From Halosimplex pelagicum (GTDB taxonomy: Archaea; Halobacteriota; Halobacteria; Halobacteriales; Haloarculaceae), in assembly GCF_013415905.1 (NCBI RefSeq), contig NZ_CP058909.1:186001-250000 (forward strand): 64,000 bases of DNA. Direction: 5' to 3'. Both the position numbers and the translations under genes were made by a program. The notes below the pieces were generated by a model. The model ran no database searches and was not told where the DNA came from. It saw nothing but the letters and a program-made list of their open reading frames with translations. The first letter of the stretch is position 1. Every line of letters starts with the position of its first letter. This document shows positions 41,634-49,628 of the stretch, piece after piece.

Positions 41634-42566
41634 ATGCCCGACGGGTCCCCGACGGAGCGCGACGCTCGCCGCGTGGTCGCCGACGCCGTCCCCGACGAGC
41701 GGGTCCGCTCGACCGCTCGCATCGACGGTGGGACGAACACCCTCTATCGCGTCGAGACCGACGCGGGCGAGTACGTGGTCAAGTTCAACACGTTCGTCGG
41801 CCCGGAGATCACGGCCGCCGAGGTCGAGGTGACCCGCCTGCTCGCCGACACCGACGTGCCCGTGCCGCAGGTCGTCGACGCCATCCTCGACCCCGCCGAG
41901 GGCCCGGCGTACTTCGTCACGACGGCCGTGCCCGGCGACCCGCCGACGGACGTGTCGCCGCCGCTCGCGCGGCGGATGGGACGGGTCCTCCGCGAGTTCT
42001 CGACCGTGCCCGGCGTCGCCGCTATCGACGGCTACGGTCGGTTGCGACACGCGCCCGGGGCCACGCCGCCGCTCGCCGGCTCGGCCGACACCTGGCGCGA
42101 GTACGTCGACTGGTACGTCGAGATGCTCCTCGCGAAGCCGAGCGACGGGATGGCCGACCTCGTCGACCCCGTCCGCAGCGTCGTCGACGAGACGCTCGAC
42201 GCGATCCCGCGACGGCCCGCCCCCGCGGTCGTCCCCGACGACTACCGACCGGCGAACCTCCACGTCGCCGACGGCGAGGTCGTGGGCGTGCTGGACCTCG
42301 AACGCGCCGCCCGCGGCGACCTGCGACTCGCGCTCGTCAAGAGCGGCTACCTCCTGGCCCGGGAACGCCCCGCCGGCGGAGGCGGTCGTCTCCGCGCGGC
42401 GCTGTACGAGGGGTTCGGCGCCGACGTGCCCGACGCGCTCCACCGGTGTTACCGGGCGGTGTCCGTCGCGAGCGAGATCAGGGGATTCGACGTCTGGTGG
42501 AACGACGCCGTCGCCGACGAGGCGGCCGCGACCCTCCGCGGGACCGTCGACGAACTCACGGAGTGA
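41634..42566 (+). CDS. Aminoglycoside-phosphotransferase-like (APH) kinase
   Basis: 310 aa. The protein-kinase-like fold is recognisable from STARIDGGTNTLYRVETDAG, then YVVKFNTFVG (ATP-binding Lys), then VPDDYRPANLHVADGEVVGV (the Brenner motif with Asp and Asn) and LDLERAARGD (the Mg-binding Asp). The family phosphorylates small molecules or proteins; resistance is not implied. The ATG at 41634 fits the N-terminus MPDGSPTERDARR. It is divergent from the ferredoxin gene (105 bp), and a T6 run follows its stop. Confidence 0.82.
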   Translation: MPDGSPTERDARRVVADAVPDERVRSTARIDGGTNTLYRVETDAGEYVVKFNTFVGPEITAAEVEVTRLLADTDVPVPQVVDAILDPAEGPAYFVTTAVPGDPPTDVSPPLARRMGRVLREFSTVPGVAAIDGYGRLRHAPGATPPLAGSADTWREYVDWYVEMLLAKPSDGMADLVDPVRSVVDETLDAIPRRPAPAVVPDDYRPANLHVADGEVVGVLDLERAARGDLRLALVKSGYLLARERPAGGGGRLRAALYEGFGADVPDALHRCYRAVSVASEIRGFDVWWNDAVADEAAATLRGTVDELTE

Positions 42567-42605
42567 CGGGGAGTCGGTCGCGTTCGGTTCGATCTACGAA
42601 CCCAC

Positions 42606-42611
42606 TTTTTT
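42606..42611 (+). terminator. T-run downstream of the phosphotransferase gene
   Basis: Six consecutive T on the plus strand, 40 bases after the stop codon at 42566. Archaeal intrinsic termination uses such U-runs without needing a hairpin. It separates the phosphotransferase transcript from the hairpin array. Confidence 0.45.
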
Positions 42612-42628
42612 CCGGCGGAGAGCTCCTC

Positions 42629-42925
42629 GCGCGCCGAAGGCGCGCTGCGGGCGCGTGGCGGCGAAGCCGCCACGTTTTGCGGTCGCGGGCCACCGGCCCG
42701 CGACCCATCCTCCGTCTGCGCACGACGCTTTGCGCCGTCTGCTCGCGGGCCTTCGGCCCGCTCGCACGGCCCGTGGGAGCTTCGCTCCCACGCTGTTCGC
42801 ATGGTCCGAGGGACCTTCGTCCCTCGCTACCGCAAAAACGTGGGGAAAAATGCCGGACGGCTCGGTCGTGGTCCGAGAGAGCGGAGCTCTCTCGTCATCA
42901 CGAAAGAGCGCAAAGCGCTCTTTCG
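42629..42925. repeat. Array of eight perfect short-loop hairpins
   Basis: Perfect inverted repeats follow one another: 42629-42645 (7 bp, loop GAA), 42654-42674 (9 bp, GAA), 42681-42705 (11 bp, ACC), 42745-42761 (7 bp, TTC), 42772-42792 (9 bp, TTC), 42807-42826 (8 bp, CTTC), 42874-42894 (9 bp, GGA) and 42901-42925 (11 bp, AAA). An imperfect one lies near 42723-42737. Stem sequences are unrelated to each other; only the design is shared. No protein is plausible. It lies between the convergent 3' ends of the phosphotransferase and tnpB genes; 42926-43037 is similar in texture but without long perfect stems. Confidence 0.85.
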
Positions 42926-43039
42926 AACGACTTCGCTCCCTCGCGTCCGGTGAACCGCTCGCTTCGCTCGCGGATGCTCGCGTGATACCTACACCACCTG
43001 TACTGAACGCGCCTGAGTTCCCGAGCGGTCGGTTTGACC

Positions 43040-43220
43040 TCCTCCCACGGCTGAAGCCGTGGGATTCCCGAACGTTGGGATATTAGGGTTTGCAGTCTGC
43101 CTGCTCTCTCGGTGTGAACCGTCCGCTCTCGCGGTCGAACAGGTAGACTCCGGGCTGGGCCAAACAGCCGTTACTCATATCCCCAGTTGGGGGACTCTGA
43201 GTTATCTTTCTGCGGATGTT
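43040..43220 (-). ncRNA. Candidate omega RNA (TnpB guide RNA scaffold)
   Basis: In this class the guide RNA overlaps the 3' part of tnpB and runs through the right-end hairpin, with the guide taken from the DNA just beyond the element. Here that would be the minus strand from about 43220 down to the hairpin at 43043-43064, with the guide starting near 43038. This is inferred from the family layout; no transcript boundaries can be seen. Confidence 0.35.
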
Positions 43221-44354
43221 CACTGCTCCATTCACGTCCGCGTTCATCGTTGTCTCGCACGACGAACAGACGTACAACCCCCGCTCCACGCGATTTGCGT
43301 CTCGAGTCTGCCCGCAACACGAACACGTTTTCGAGGTGTTTTCCTCGTTCACTCGGTCGACGAGGATACCGTGTTCTTCGGCCTTGTATTCGAGCTGACG
43401 GATGAAGCGGTCGAACTCCCATCCGTGGAGTTTCTTGTTCCCCGACGCACCCCAGTTCTGAGGATCGCCGGTCTCGTCCTCTCGGATGTCGCTGAGGTCG
43501 CCGACCGCTATCGTCTCTACACCTTCTTCGACACACCGTTGCACGATGTGTTTCGAGAGGGTGTGGAGGAAGTGGTCTTTGCGTCGGGAGAGTGTCTGCC
43601 GCGCCGTTAACGCACGCTTCGACGGGCCGTTCTCACCGTCAGTCTGATACTCCTCGTGGGTGAAGTAGTGTTTGTCTTCTTTGAGCGTATTCCCTGGATA
43701 CAGCTCCGAGAGGACGCCCTCGTAGTCGATAGCGAGGTAGTTGCTGATGCCGAGATCGATCCCAGCCGTGTTGTTACCGGGTGCGTCTTCGACTGGAATC
43801 TCTTTCTTGCAGACGAAGTGGAGTTCCCACTCGTCACCGTTCCAGATGGCACGCACCTGCTGGATGTTCTCGACTTCTACGTCGGGCCGCGTTTCGTACT
43901 CCGCGAGGATGAAGTCAGACCGACTCTCTTTCAGGTTCCAGCCTTTCGAGAGACGGACGTGATTGTGCTTATCGTCGTGCTTGATGGCTTTCTGCTTCCA
44001 CGTCACGGTAGAACGCGGATGATCGTCGCCACGTTTCCGGTAGCCCGGTGGGTTGTTGCCATCGTCGGAGTTGTACCAGCCGGTGAACGCTTCAGCAAGT
44101 TCTTCGAGAACTCGCTGACTCGACTGCGAATGCAGGTCACTGTAGCGTTCGTGGTCTTTCAGCTCCGATTTCAACCCGGTGTCGTCGGGTATCTCACCAG
44201 TTTCGTCCCACCGTTGTTGGATGTAGTATCGGCCAACGTTCCACAGTTTAGATGCGGAGAACCCACACCGGTCGAGGTCGTCACGAACCTGACTGTGGTT
44301 CGTGATGCGTGCGACGTAGGTGCGGGTCGTCTCCAGCATCTCTACTATATTCAT
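43083..44354 (-). CDS. tnpB: TnpB (RNA-guided nuclease of the IS605 family) with altered RuvC-II motif
   Basis: 423 aa, full length. An N-terminal helical and wedge part is followed by RuvC-I with AGIDLGISNY (Asp200), a RuvC-II region TIAVGDLSDIRED and a zinc finger (Cys344, Cys347, Cys363, Cys366). RuvC-III is TTMNADVNGAVNI (Asp373). Most TnpB proteins have Glu-Asp-Leu in RuvC-II, where the Glu is catalytic; here it is Gly285-Asp286-Leu287. Glu292 and Glu294 lie 7-9 residues further and might substitute. Otherwise the enzyme would be nuclease-dead. The gene has no frameshift. The start at 44354 (MNIVEMLETTRTY) is the standard one. Confidence 0.92.
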   Translation of the reverse strand: MNIVEMLETTRTYVARITNHSQVRDDLDRCGFSASKLWNVGRYYIQQRWDETGEIPDDTGLKSELKDHERYSDLHSQSSQRVLEELAEAFTGWYNSDDGNNPPGYRKRGDDHPRSTVTWKQKAIKHDDKHNHVRLSKGWNLKESRSDFILAEYETRPDVEVENIQQVRAIWNGDEWELHFVCKKEIPVEDAPGNNTAGIDLGISNYLAIDYEGVLSELYPGNTLKEDKHYFTHEEYQTDGENGPSKRALTARQTLSRRKDHFLHTLSKHIVQRCVEEGVETIAVGDLSDIREDETGDPQNWGASGNKKLHGWEFDRFIRQLEYKAEEHGILVDRVNEENTSKTCSCCGQTRDANRVERGLYVCSSCETTMNADVNGAVNIRRKITQSPPTGDMSNGCLAQPGVYLFDRESGRFTPREQADCKP

Positions 44355-44519
44355 AACTAGTTATGAGTGGAAATACATTAAAATCTATGACTAGCGTAGA
44401 ATATCCGGCCGAGCATTCGAGCGTGGATTGTTGCCCTGTTGTCGGCTTCATCCCACGGCTAAAGCCCTGGGTCTTCGCCTCGCACTATCTATAAACGCCT
44501 GGAGCGGCTACCCGAGGGT

Positions 44520-44927
44520 ATGTCAGAGCACGACGAGAGCATGCCGAGTTCCGACGAGGAGTGGCGCGAGCGACTGACCGACGAGGAGTACAAGATCCTG
44601 CGCGAGCAGGGGACCGAACCGAAGTTCAGCGGCGAGTACCTCGACGTGGACGACGAGGGCGAGTTCACCTGCGCCGGGTGCGGGACGGAGCTGTTCTCGA
44701 CGGACCAGCAGTACGACGCCGGCCACGGCTGGCCGAGCTTCTTCGATGTCGTCGAGGACGGCAACGTCGAGACGAAACTGGACACCAGCCACGGGATGCG
44801 CCGGACCGAAGTCGTCTGTGCGACCTGCGGCGGCCACCTCGGCCACGTCTTCGACGACGGTCCCGACCCGACCGGCAAGCGCTACTGCATCAACTCGGCG
44901 GCGCTGGACTTCGACGGCGAGGAGTAG
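44520..44927 (+). CDS. msrB: Peptide methionine-R-sulfoxide reductase
   Basis: 135 aa. Two zinc-binding CxxC pairs are present (TCAGCGTELF and VVCATCGGHLGHVF). FSTDQQYDAGHGWPSFFDVV is the substrate-binding segment with conserved Trp. KRYCINSAALDF near the C-terminus has the catalytic Cys. It reduces methionine-R-sulfoxide in damaged proteins, with thioredoxin as reductant. It sits 40 bp beyond the left end of the TnpB element; its promoter may therefore lie partly in element DNA. Confidence 0.95.
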   Translation: MSEHDESMPSSDEEWRERLTDEEYKILREQGTEPKFSGEYLDVDDEGEFTCAGCGTELFSTDQQYDAGHGWPSFFDVVEDGNVETKLDTSHGMRRTEVVCATCGGHLGHVFDDGPDPTGKRYCINSAALDFDGEE

Positions 44928-45036
44928 CCCTCACCCGCGGTCGGGTCCGAGCGGCGAAGCCGCCGACCGGTGGTCGGCTATCAATTCGATCGAAACGGGC
45001 GGAAGCCTTTTTGAAGTGCTGAGCGCTTGGACAGGT

Positions 45037-45819
45037 GTGACTTCGGACCAGGCGGACGAGTCGGCAGGGGGCGAAGGGTCCGGCGACCGGACGGTGTCGG
45101 TTCTCGGGACCGAAATCGTCCTGGAGGAGGCGTTCGTCGCGTTCCCGTGGCGGGCGGGGATGGCGCGAGCGCCCGGCGCCTTCCTCGCGGTGTTCGTGCT
45201 GACGGCCGCGGTCGCCGCGATCGGCGGCTTCGGCTCCGGCTCGCTCCAGCGGCGGTTCGCGCTGCTCGGTATCGTCGTCTTCAACGCCCACAACATCCCG
45301 GCGACGACGGGTGTGGTACCACAGATACTCGTCCCGATCGCCGAACCGATCGTGGGGATCCCCGGGGTAGGCCAGCTCCTGCGCGGTCTGTTCACGTTCG
45401 GAACCGGCCACACTACCCCGATATCCCACGTCGGCGGGATCCTGGGCGGACAGGTAGCCGAGATCGGCCACCTCGATCTCATCGCTCGGCAGAGCGAGAC
45501 GGACGTACCGGTCGTGATCTACTACCTGCTGGCGCCGGTCGCGCTGGTCGGTGCCGGTTACGAGTTCGCCGACAGCTACTGGGCGGAGACGACCACCGAG
45601 TCGTTCGCCGAGGTGGCGCGGTTCGGCCTCGCCATCGCCGCCGGCTACCTCGTCGTCCTGCTCGTCGGGTCGGTGCTGTTCACGGCGGTGCTGGTCAGCG
45701 GGCTGTCGGGCGAGGTGACGATCCTGCCGGACCGATACCTGCTCGTCGTCTACGGGTTCGCCTACCCGACGATCTTCGCGACGCTGGGGGCGTGGCTGGT
45801 CTACCGGGACAGAACGTGA
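45037..45819 (+). CDS. Multi-pass membrane protein, uncharacterised (260 aa)
   Basis: After an acidic leader, four to five hydrophobic segments are seen (about residues 45-70, 75-95, 165-190, 200-230, 235-255). A conserved-looking non-membrane part, FGTGHTTPISHVGGILGGQV, lies between. The layout recalls haloarchaeal YIP1-like or other unassigned membrane proteins, but I cannot name it. A GTG at 45037 is chosen as start because the preceding frame runs through unrelated sequence; an ATG within the first helix is an alternative. Confidence 0.6.
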   Translation: MTSDQADESAGGEGSGDRTVSVLGTEIVLEEAFVAFPWRAGMARAPGAFLAVFVLTAAVAAIGGFGSGSLQRRFALLGIVVFNAHNIPATTGVVPQILVPIAEPIVGIPGVGQLLRGLFTFGTGHTTPISHVGGILGGQVAEIGHLDLIARQSETDVPVVIYYLLAPVALVGAGYEFADSYWAETTTESFAEVARFGLAIAAGYLVVLLVGSVLFTAVLVSGLSGEVTILPDRYLLVVYGFAYPTIFATLGAWLVYRDRT

Positions 45820-45828
45820 GGAGGGCGG

Positions 45829-46068
45829 TCAGGCGTAGCTGGCGTCGAGGTACTCGACGATCTTCGCCGACTCGGCCATGGTGACGCCGCGGTCGTCGTC
45901 GACGAGGACGGGAACGCCGCGCTGGCCGGAGACGCGCTTGACCTCGTTGCGCTGGGAGTGGAGCGCGTCGACCCAGACCGTCTCGTAGTCCAGGTCCAGT
46001 TCGTCCATCCGGTCGGCGACTTTCTCGCAGTACGGACACCCGTCGAGCTGGTAGAGCGTGAACGCCAT
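45829..46068 (-). CDS. Glutaredoxin / glutathione S-transferase N-terminal domain protein
   Basis: 79 aa, a single thioredoxin fold. The redox motif CPYC lies at residues 11-14 (LYQLDGCPYCEKVADRMDEL) and the cis-Pro loop is RGVPVLVDDD. It should act as a thiol reductant. Haloarchaea use gamma-glutamylcysteine instead of glutathione, so that is the likely partner. It lies 38 bp behind the sensor kinase gene on the same strand. Confidence 0.9.
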   Translation of the reverse strand: MAFTLYQLDGCPYCEKVADRMDELDLDYETVWVDALHSQRNEVKRVSGQRGVPVLVDDDRGVTMAESAKIVEYLDASYA

Positions 46069-46106
46069 ACCCGGGCGTTCGGAAGCGACCGGCAAGTGCG
46101 TTGCGC

Positions 46107-47195
46107 CTACCGGTCGAGCTCGACGCCCGCGAACTCGAAGCGCGCCCCCCGCGACGCGCCGTCGGTGGGCGCCCGGGCGTCGGTCAGGCGGACGGTCCAG
46201 CCGTGCGCCTCGGCGATCTTCCGGACGATCGCCAGGCCCATCCCGGTGTTGTCGTCGGCGTTCCGGGTCGAGTAGCCGGCGTCGAACACCCGCTCGCGGT
46301 CGGCGGCCGCGACGCCCGGCCCGTCGTCGGCGACGAAGAAACCGTCCGCCGTCGCGCCGACCGTGACCGCCCCGCCCCCGCCGTGGTCCAGCGAGTTTCC
46401 GAAGAGGTTCTCCAGCAACTGCGCGAGGAGGCTGGCGTCGGCGACGACCGTCGCGTCGTCGCGCACCGCCAGCGACGCGTCGCCCGTCTCGACGTGCGAC
46501 CAGGCCTCGCGCGCGGCCGCACCGAGCCGGACGCGTTCGGTCTCGACGGTGTCGGCCCCGCGCGCGAGGACGACCGCGTCGTCGACGATGGCGTTCATCC
46601 GCTCCAGCGAGGACAGTATCGACGCCGCCCCGTCGGCGACCGTCTCGGCGTCGGCTCCGGGGTCCTCGGCCAGCTGGTCGGTCCGTCCCATCGCGACGTT
46701 CAGCGGGTTCCGCAGGTCGTGGCTGAGGACGCTCGCCACCGTCGACAGCGTCTCGTTGTTGGCCTTGACGCGGAGTTCGGCCTCCTTGCGGTCGGTGATG
46801 TCGACGTGCATGACCAGCGCGTGGGGGTCGTCGTACTCCGACAGGTCGATCGCTCGCATCAGGAACCACCGCCGCTCGTCCGGCGAGTGACAGGGGTACT
46901 CGAGCGTGAACTCCGCGCGCTCGCTCGCGAGCACCGACCGGATACCCGCGGCCGCCTCGGTCGCCGACTCGTCGTCGGAGGCGTCACAGACCGCGAGATA
47001 GTTCTCGCCGACCATGTCGGAGCCGCCCTGCATGTCGTTGTCCAGCCCGAACTGCCGCCACGCGCGGTTGGTCGTCAGGATCACGCCCTCGGCGTCGACC
47101 ACCGCGACCTGTGCCGGCAGGGCGTCGAACGCCGCGGCGACGAGAGCGCTCTCGTCGCCCTCCGGTCGCCCGTCGTCCCCGTGGCTGTCGGCCAT
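46107..47195 (-). CDS. PAS-domain sensor histidine kinase
   Basis: 362 aa, soluble. One PAS domain (about 15-135, with VAVVDAEGVILTTNRAWRQF and DITDRKEAELRVKA at its end) is followed by HisKA with VASVLSHDLRNPLNVAMGRT (phosphorylated His) and a HATPase domain with LFGNSLDHGGG, VADDGPGV and GMGLAIVRKIAEAHGW. It should phosphorylate a receiver protein that is not encoded nearby. It lies between radA (94 bp upstream) and the glutaredoxin gene on the same strand. Confidence 0.9.
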   Translation of the reverse strand: MADSHGDDGRPEGDESALVAAAFDALPAQVAVVDAEGVILTTNRAWRQFGLDNDMQGGSDMVGENYLAVCDASDDESATEAAAGIRSVLASERAEFTLEYPCHSPDERRWFLMRAIDLSEYDDPHALVMHVDITDRKEAELRVKANNETLSTVASVLSHDLRNPLNVAMGRTDQLAEDPGADAETVADGAASILSSLERMNAIVDDAVVLARGADTVETERVRLGAAAREAWSHVETGDASLAVRDDATVVADASLLAQLLENLFGNSLDHGGGGAVTVGATADGFFVADDGPGVAAADRERVFDAGYSTRNADDNTGMGLAIVRKIAEAHGWTVRLTDARAPTDGASRGARFEFAGVELDR

Positions 47196-47289
47196 CTCGT
47201 CCGAACCGACGGGTTCATCGGATAAAAACTCGCGTACGCCGTTCTCGCGAACGGATCCCCCAGCGGGGACCGTTCGGCGGTCCGCTCGC

Positions 47290-48336
47290 TTACTCGTTCA
47301 TCAGGCCGTCTTCCTCGACGCGCATGACGGCCTCGCCGTCGGGCAGGTTCGGCGCGTCGACGAGCTTGACGATCCGCTTGTCGCCCTTGGACTTGCGGAG
47401 GTAGATGCGGAACGTGGAGGTGTGGCCGAGGATGTTCCCGCCGATGGGCTGGGTCGGGTCGCCGAAGAACGAATCGGGGTTGGAGGCGACCTGGTTGGTG
47501 ACGACGACGGCCGTGTTGTGGAGGTCGCCGACGCGCATCAGGTCGTGGAGGTGCTTGTTGAGCTTCTGCTGGCGCTCGGCGAGTTCGCCGCGGCCGACGT
47601 ACTCGGCGCGGAAGTGGGCGGTCAGCGAGTCCACGCAGAGCAGCCGGATGGGGAACTCGTCGTCCTGGGTCTCGCTGGCGAGGTCCTGGGCCTGCTCGGC
47701 CAGAAGGATCTGGTGGTTGGAGTTGAACGCCTTCGCGACGTGGATGTTGTCGAGCATCACCTCGACGAGGTCGTCGAGCAGGTCCTCGTCGGTCGCGTCG
47801 GCTGCCTCCTCCTCCTCGACGACGCCGTGGAGGACCATCGTGTCCTCCAGCACCTCGTCGGAGAGGCCCTTGACCATCTGGTCGATCCGCTCGGGCCGGA
47901 ACGTGTCCTCGCTGTCGATGAACATCGCCGACCCCTCCAGCCCGCCGTGCTCGCTGGGGAGCTGGACGGTGACGGAGATCTGGTGGGTCACCTGGGACTT
48001 GCCTGCGCCGAACTCGCCGTACACCTCGGTGATCGACTGGGTCTCGATGCCGCCGCCGAGCAGGTCGTCGACCTCGTCGACGCTCCAGGTGAGCTTGCCG
48101 ATCTGTTCCCGGCGCTCCAGCACTGTCGCACCGGTCTCGAAGCCGCCGATGTCCGCCGCCTCCCGCGCGGCGTTGATGATGTCCGCCGCGCTGGACTCGC
48201 CGATGTCCGCCGTGTTCGACAGCTCGCCCGGTGACGCGACCGCGATGCCCTGATAGCCGTCGAACCCGTTCTCCCGGAGCTTCTCCGCCGTCGCCGGGCC
48301 CACGCCCGGCAGTTCTTCGAGGTCTTCTGTCGCCAT
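47290..48336 (-). CDS. radA: DNA repair and recombination protein RadA
   Basis: 348 aa archaeal recombinase. An N-terminal helix-hairpin-helix ([20 protein letters not shown]) leads to Walker [10 protein letters not shown], Walker [16 protein letters not shown] followed by [20 protein letters not shown], and the L2 region [20 protein letters not shown]. It forms filaments on single-stranded DNA for strand exchange. No intein interrupts it. The ATG at 48336 is preferred over a GTG two codons upstream because a TATA box at 48361-48368 is correctly spaced for it. Confidence 0.97.
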   Translation of the reverse strand: MATEDLEELPGVGPATAEKLRENGFDGYQGIAVASPGELSNTADIGESSAADIINAAREAADIGGFETGATVLERREQIGKLTWSVDEVDDLLGGGIETQSITEVYGEFGAGKSQVTHQISVTVQLPSEHGGLEGSAMFIDSEDTFRPERIDQMVKGLSDEVLEDTMVLHGVVEEEEAADATDEDLLDDLVEVMLDNIHVAKAFNSNHQILLAEQAQDLASETQDDEFPIRLLCVDSLTAHFRAEYVGRGELAERQQKLNKHLHDLMRVGDLHNTAVVVTNQVASNPDSFFGDPTQPIGGNILGHTSTFRIYLRKSKGDKRIVKLVDAPNLPDGEAVMRVEEDGLMNE

Positions 48337-48360
48337 GGACACCGATTGCGCCGCCCGTCA

Positions 48361-48368
48361 TATAAACC
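48361..48368 (-). promoter_or_regulatory. TATA box of radA
   Basis: The minus strand reads GGTTTATA, 25-32 bases before the radA ATG at 48336. It lies in the only A/T-rich spot of the region. Confidence 0.6.
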
Positions 48369-48506
48369 CTCGTTAACACCAAAGTGAAAGTGAAACCGCG
48401 GGCGGAAAACGGGACGCGATCGTACCGGTCTGAACGTTGATACGTGAACGGGCGCTCGCCGGAGCGGGTCGAGGCGGGCCGGTCCGCTGAAGTCCGCTCG
48501 GTCGGC

Positions 48507-48962
48507 TCAGCCGCGGGCGCCGAGGTAGACGACGCCGAGGACGCCGAGGAAGTAGACGGCGGTCAGCCACGACTCGGGGACCGAGAGCGCGCGGTGGCCC
48601 TGGTGGCCGACGACGACCAGCGCCAGCGCGACGGCGGCGAGGGCGGGGTGGGCGCGGAGGCCGGCGACGAACGCCCGCAGGTTCCAGCCGACGCTCTCGG
48701 CGAACCGGCGCGCCTTCTCGCCGGTCGGCCGGTTGCCGTCGGGGTTGTCGGCGGGGTCGAACCCCGCGAGGGCGTCGCGGTCGACGGTGGCGACCTCGCC
48801 GGTGTTGACCCGGTAGCCGTCGGCGTCGCCGACTCGCAGGAGCGTGACCGTCCCCTCGCCGACGCCGACGACGCGGTAGACGCCCGGTTCGACGGGCGAG
48901 GGGTCGGTCGCTTCGCTCGTCGGGCGCAGATGGTCGTAGACCGCGATTCTGGGCGAACTCAT
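48507..48962 (-). CDS. Small protein with soluble N-terminus and two C-terminal membrane helices (151 aa)
   Basis: Residues 1-85 are polar with beta-strand character (VEPGVYRVVGVGEGTVTLLR). Two hydrophobic helices follow (about 103-120 and 130-148), ending YLGARG. The start codon overlaps the stop codon of pspAB by 4 bp, so translation is coupled. It is probably a membrane partner of the PspAB stress protein. I do not recognise the family. Confidence 0.75.
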   Translation of the reverse strand: MSSPRIAVYDHLRPTSEATDPSPVEPGVYRVVGVGEGTVTLLRVGDADGYRVNTGEVATVDRDALAGFDPADNPDGNRPTGEKARRFAESVGWNLRAFVAGLRAHPALAAVALALVVVGHQGHRALSVPESWLTAVYFLGVLGVVYLGARG

Positions 48963-49564
48963 TCCCAGGGGTGATTCCCGGGCCGGTCGGGCCAGAGGGG
49001 GTACCAGTAGTCCTTGTCCGGTTCGACGGTCAGCTCGCCGTCGAGGACGCTCTGGAGCTTGATCTCCGTCTGGTTGTGCCGGTCGTGGTCGCCCTCCGGC
49101 GCGAAGGGGTAGTACTTGCCCCGGCGGAAGGAGTAGACCCAGTAGGCCAGCCGGTTGTCCTTCTCGAAGGCGAAGAGGGCGGCGAGCAGCCGCGAGCCGT
49201 AGCCCCGTTCGATGAACTCGTCGGCGGCGAAGTGGACGCTCGTCACCAGGTCCTCGGGGTCGTCGTCCTCCAGCACCACCCACTCGTAGCCGTGGTCGTC
49301 GGTCGTGAACCGGGCCTTCGTCCCCGTCTCCACCTCGCCCGCCTCGAGGATGGCCTCGACGTTCTCGACGGCGTCCTCGAAGTCGGTGCTGTCGACCTCG
49401 GCGAAACAGAGGGCGGCCGCGTCCGCCGGGACGAAGCCCAGGTCGGCCTCCATCGTCATGTAGGCCGTGCTCATCCCGAACAGGTCCTCGGGGTCGGCGT
49501 CCCGCGTCGCGTCGGCCTCCGCTTTCATCCCCAGCGCGGACTTCAGGCCGTCCAGCAGTCCCAT
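48959..49564 (-). CDS. pspAB: PspA-associated protein PspAB
   Basis: 201 aa. The N-terminus MGLLDGLKSALGMKAEADAT, then LFGMSTAYMTMEADLGFVPA, match the haloarchaeal PspAB family, which lies next to phage-shock or HtpX-like genes. The C-terminal half contains LLAALFAFEKDNRLAYWVYS and FRRGKYYPFAPEGDHDRHNQ. Its biochemical action is not known; the link to envelope stress comes from gene neighbourhoods. Two HtpX proteases lie 1.5-3.3 kb away on the same strand. Confidence 0.8.
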   Translation of the reverse strand: MGLLDGLKSALGMKAEADATRDADPEDLFGMSTAYMTMEADLGFVPADAAALCFAEVDSTDFEDAVENVEAILEAGEVETGTKARFTTDDHGYEWVVLEDDDPEDLVTSVHFAADEFIERGYGSRLLAALFAFEKDNRLAYWVYSFRRGKYYPFAPEGDHDRHNQTEIKLQSVLDGELTVEPDKDYWYPLWPDRPGNHPWE

Positions 49565-49628
49565 ACCCCTGTGTTCGGGCGAGCGCGTAAAAGTCGCTTC
49601 CCTCCGGCGGGCGTATCGACGCCGCCGC

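Larger units (their letters stand above)
43038..44480 (-). mobile_element. IS200/IS605-type element of the TnpB-only (IS1341) class
   Basis: The tnpB gene is framed by matching end hairpins. Past its stop, TCCCACGGCT (43043-43052) and AGCCGTGGGA (43055-43064) form a perfect 10-bp stem. Past its start, TCCCACGGCT (44451-44460) and AGCCCTGGG (44463-44471) form a similar stem with one mismatch. No tnpA is present, so the element needs a transposase in trans or is immobile. Its G+C content is clearly below that of the neighbours, a sign of transfer. The exact ends are uncertain by several bases. Confidence 0.8.

Noticed and set aside
42629..42925. CRISPR array
   Set aside because: The units are not direct repeats: the stems have unrelated sequences and spacing is irregular, and no cas gene is in the window.
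42655..43086. A 143-codon frame through the hairpin array
   Set aside because: Its sequence simply mirrors the palindromes, lacks haloarchaeal acidic character and runs into the TnpB end hairpin.
43038..44480. Complete IS605 element with TnpA
   Set aside because: No Y1 transposase gene is present on either side; only tnpB and the end hairpins are found.
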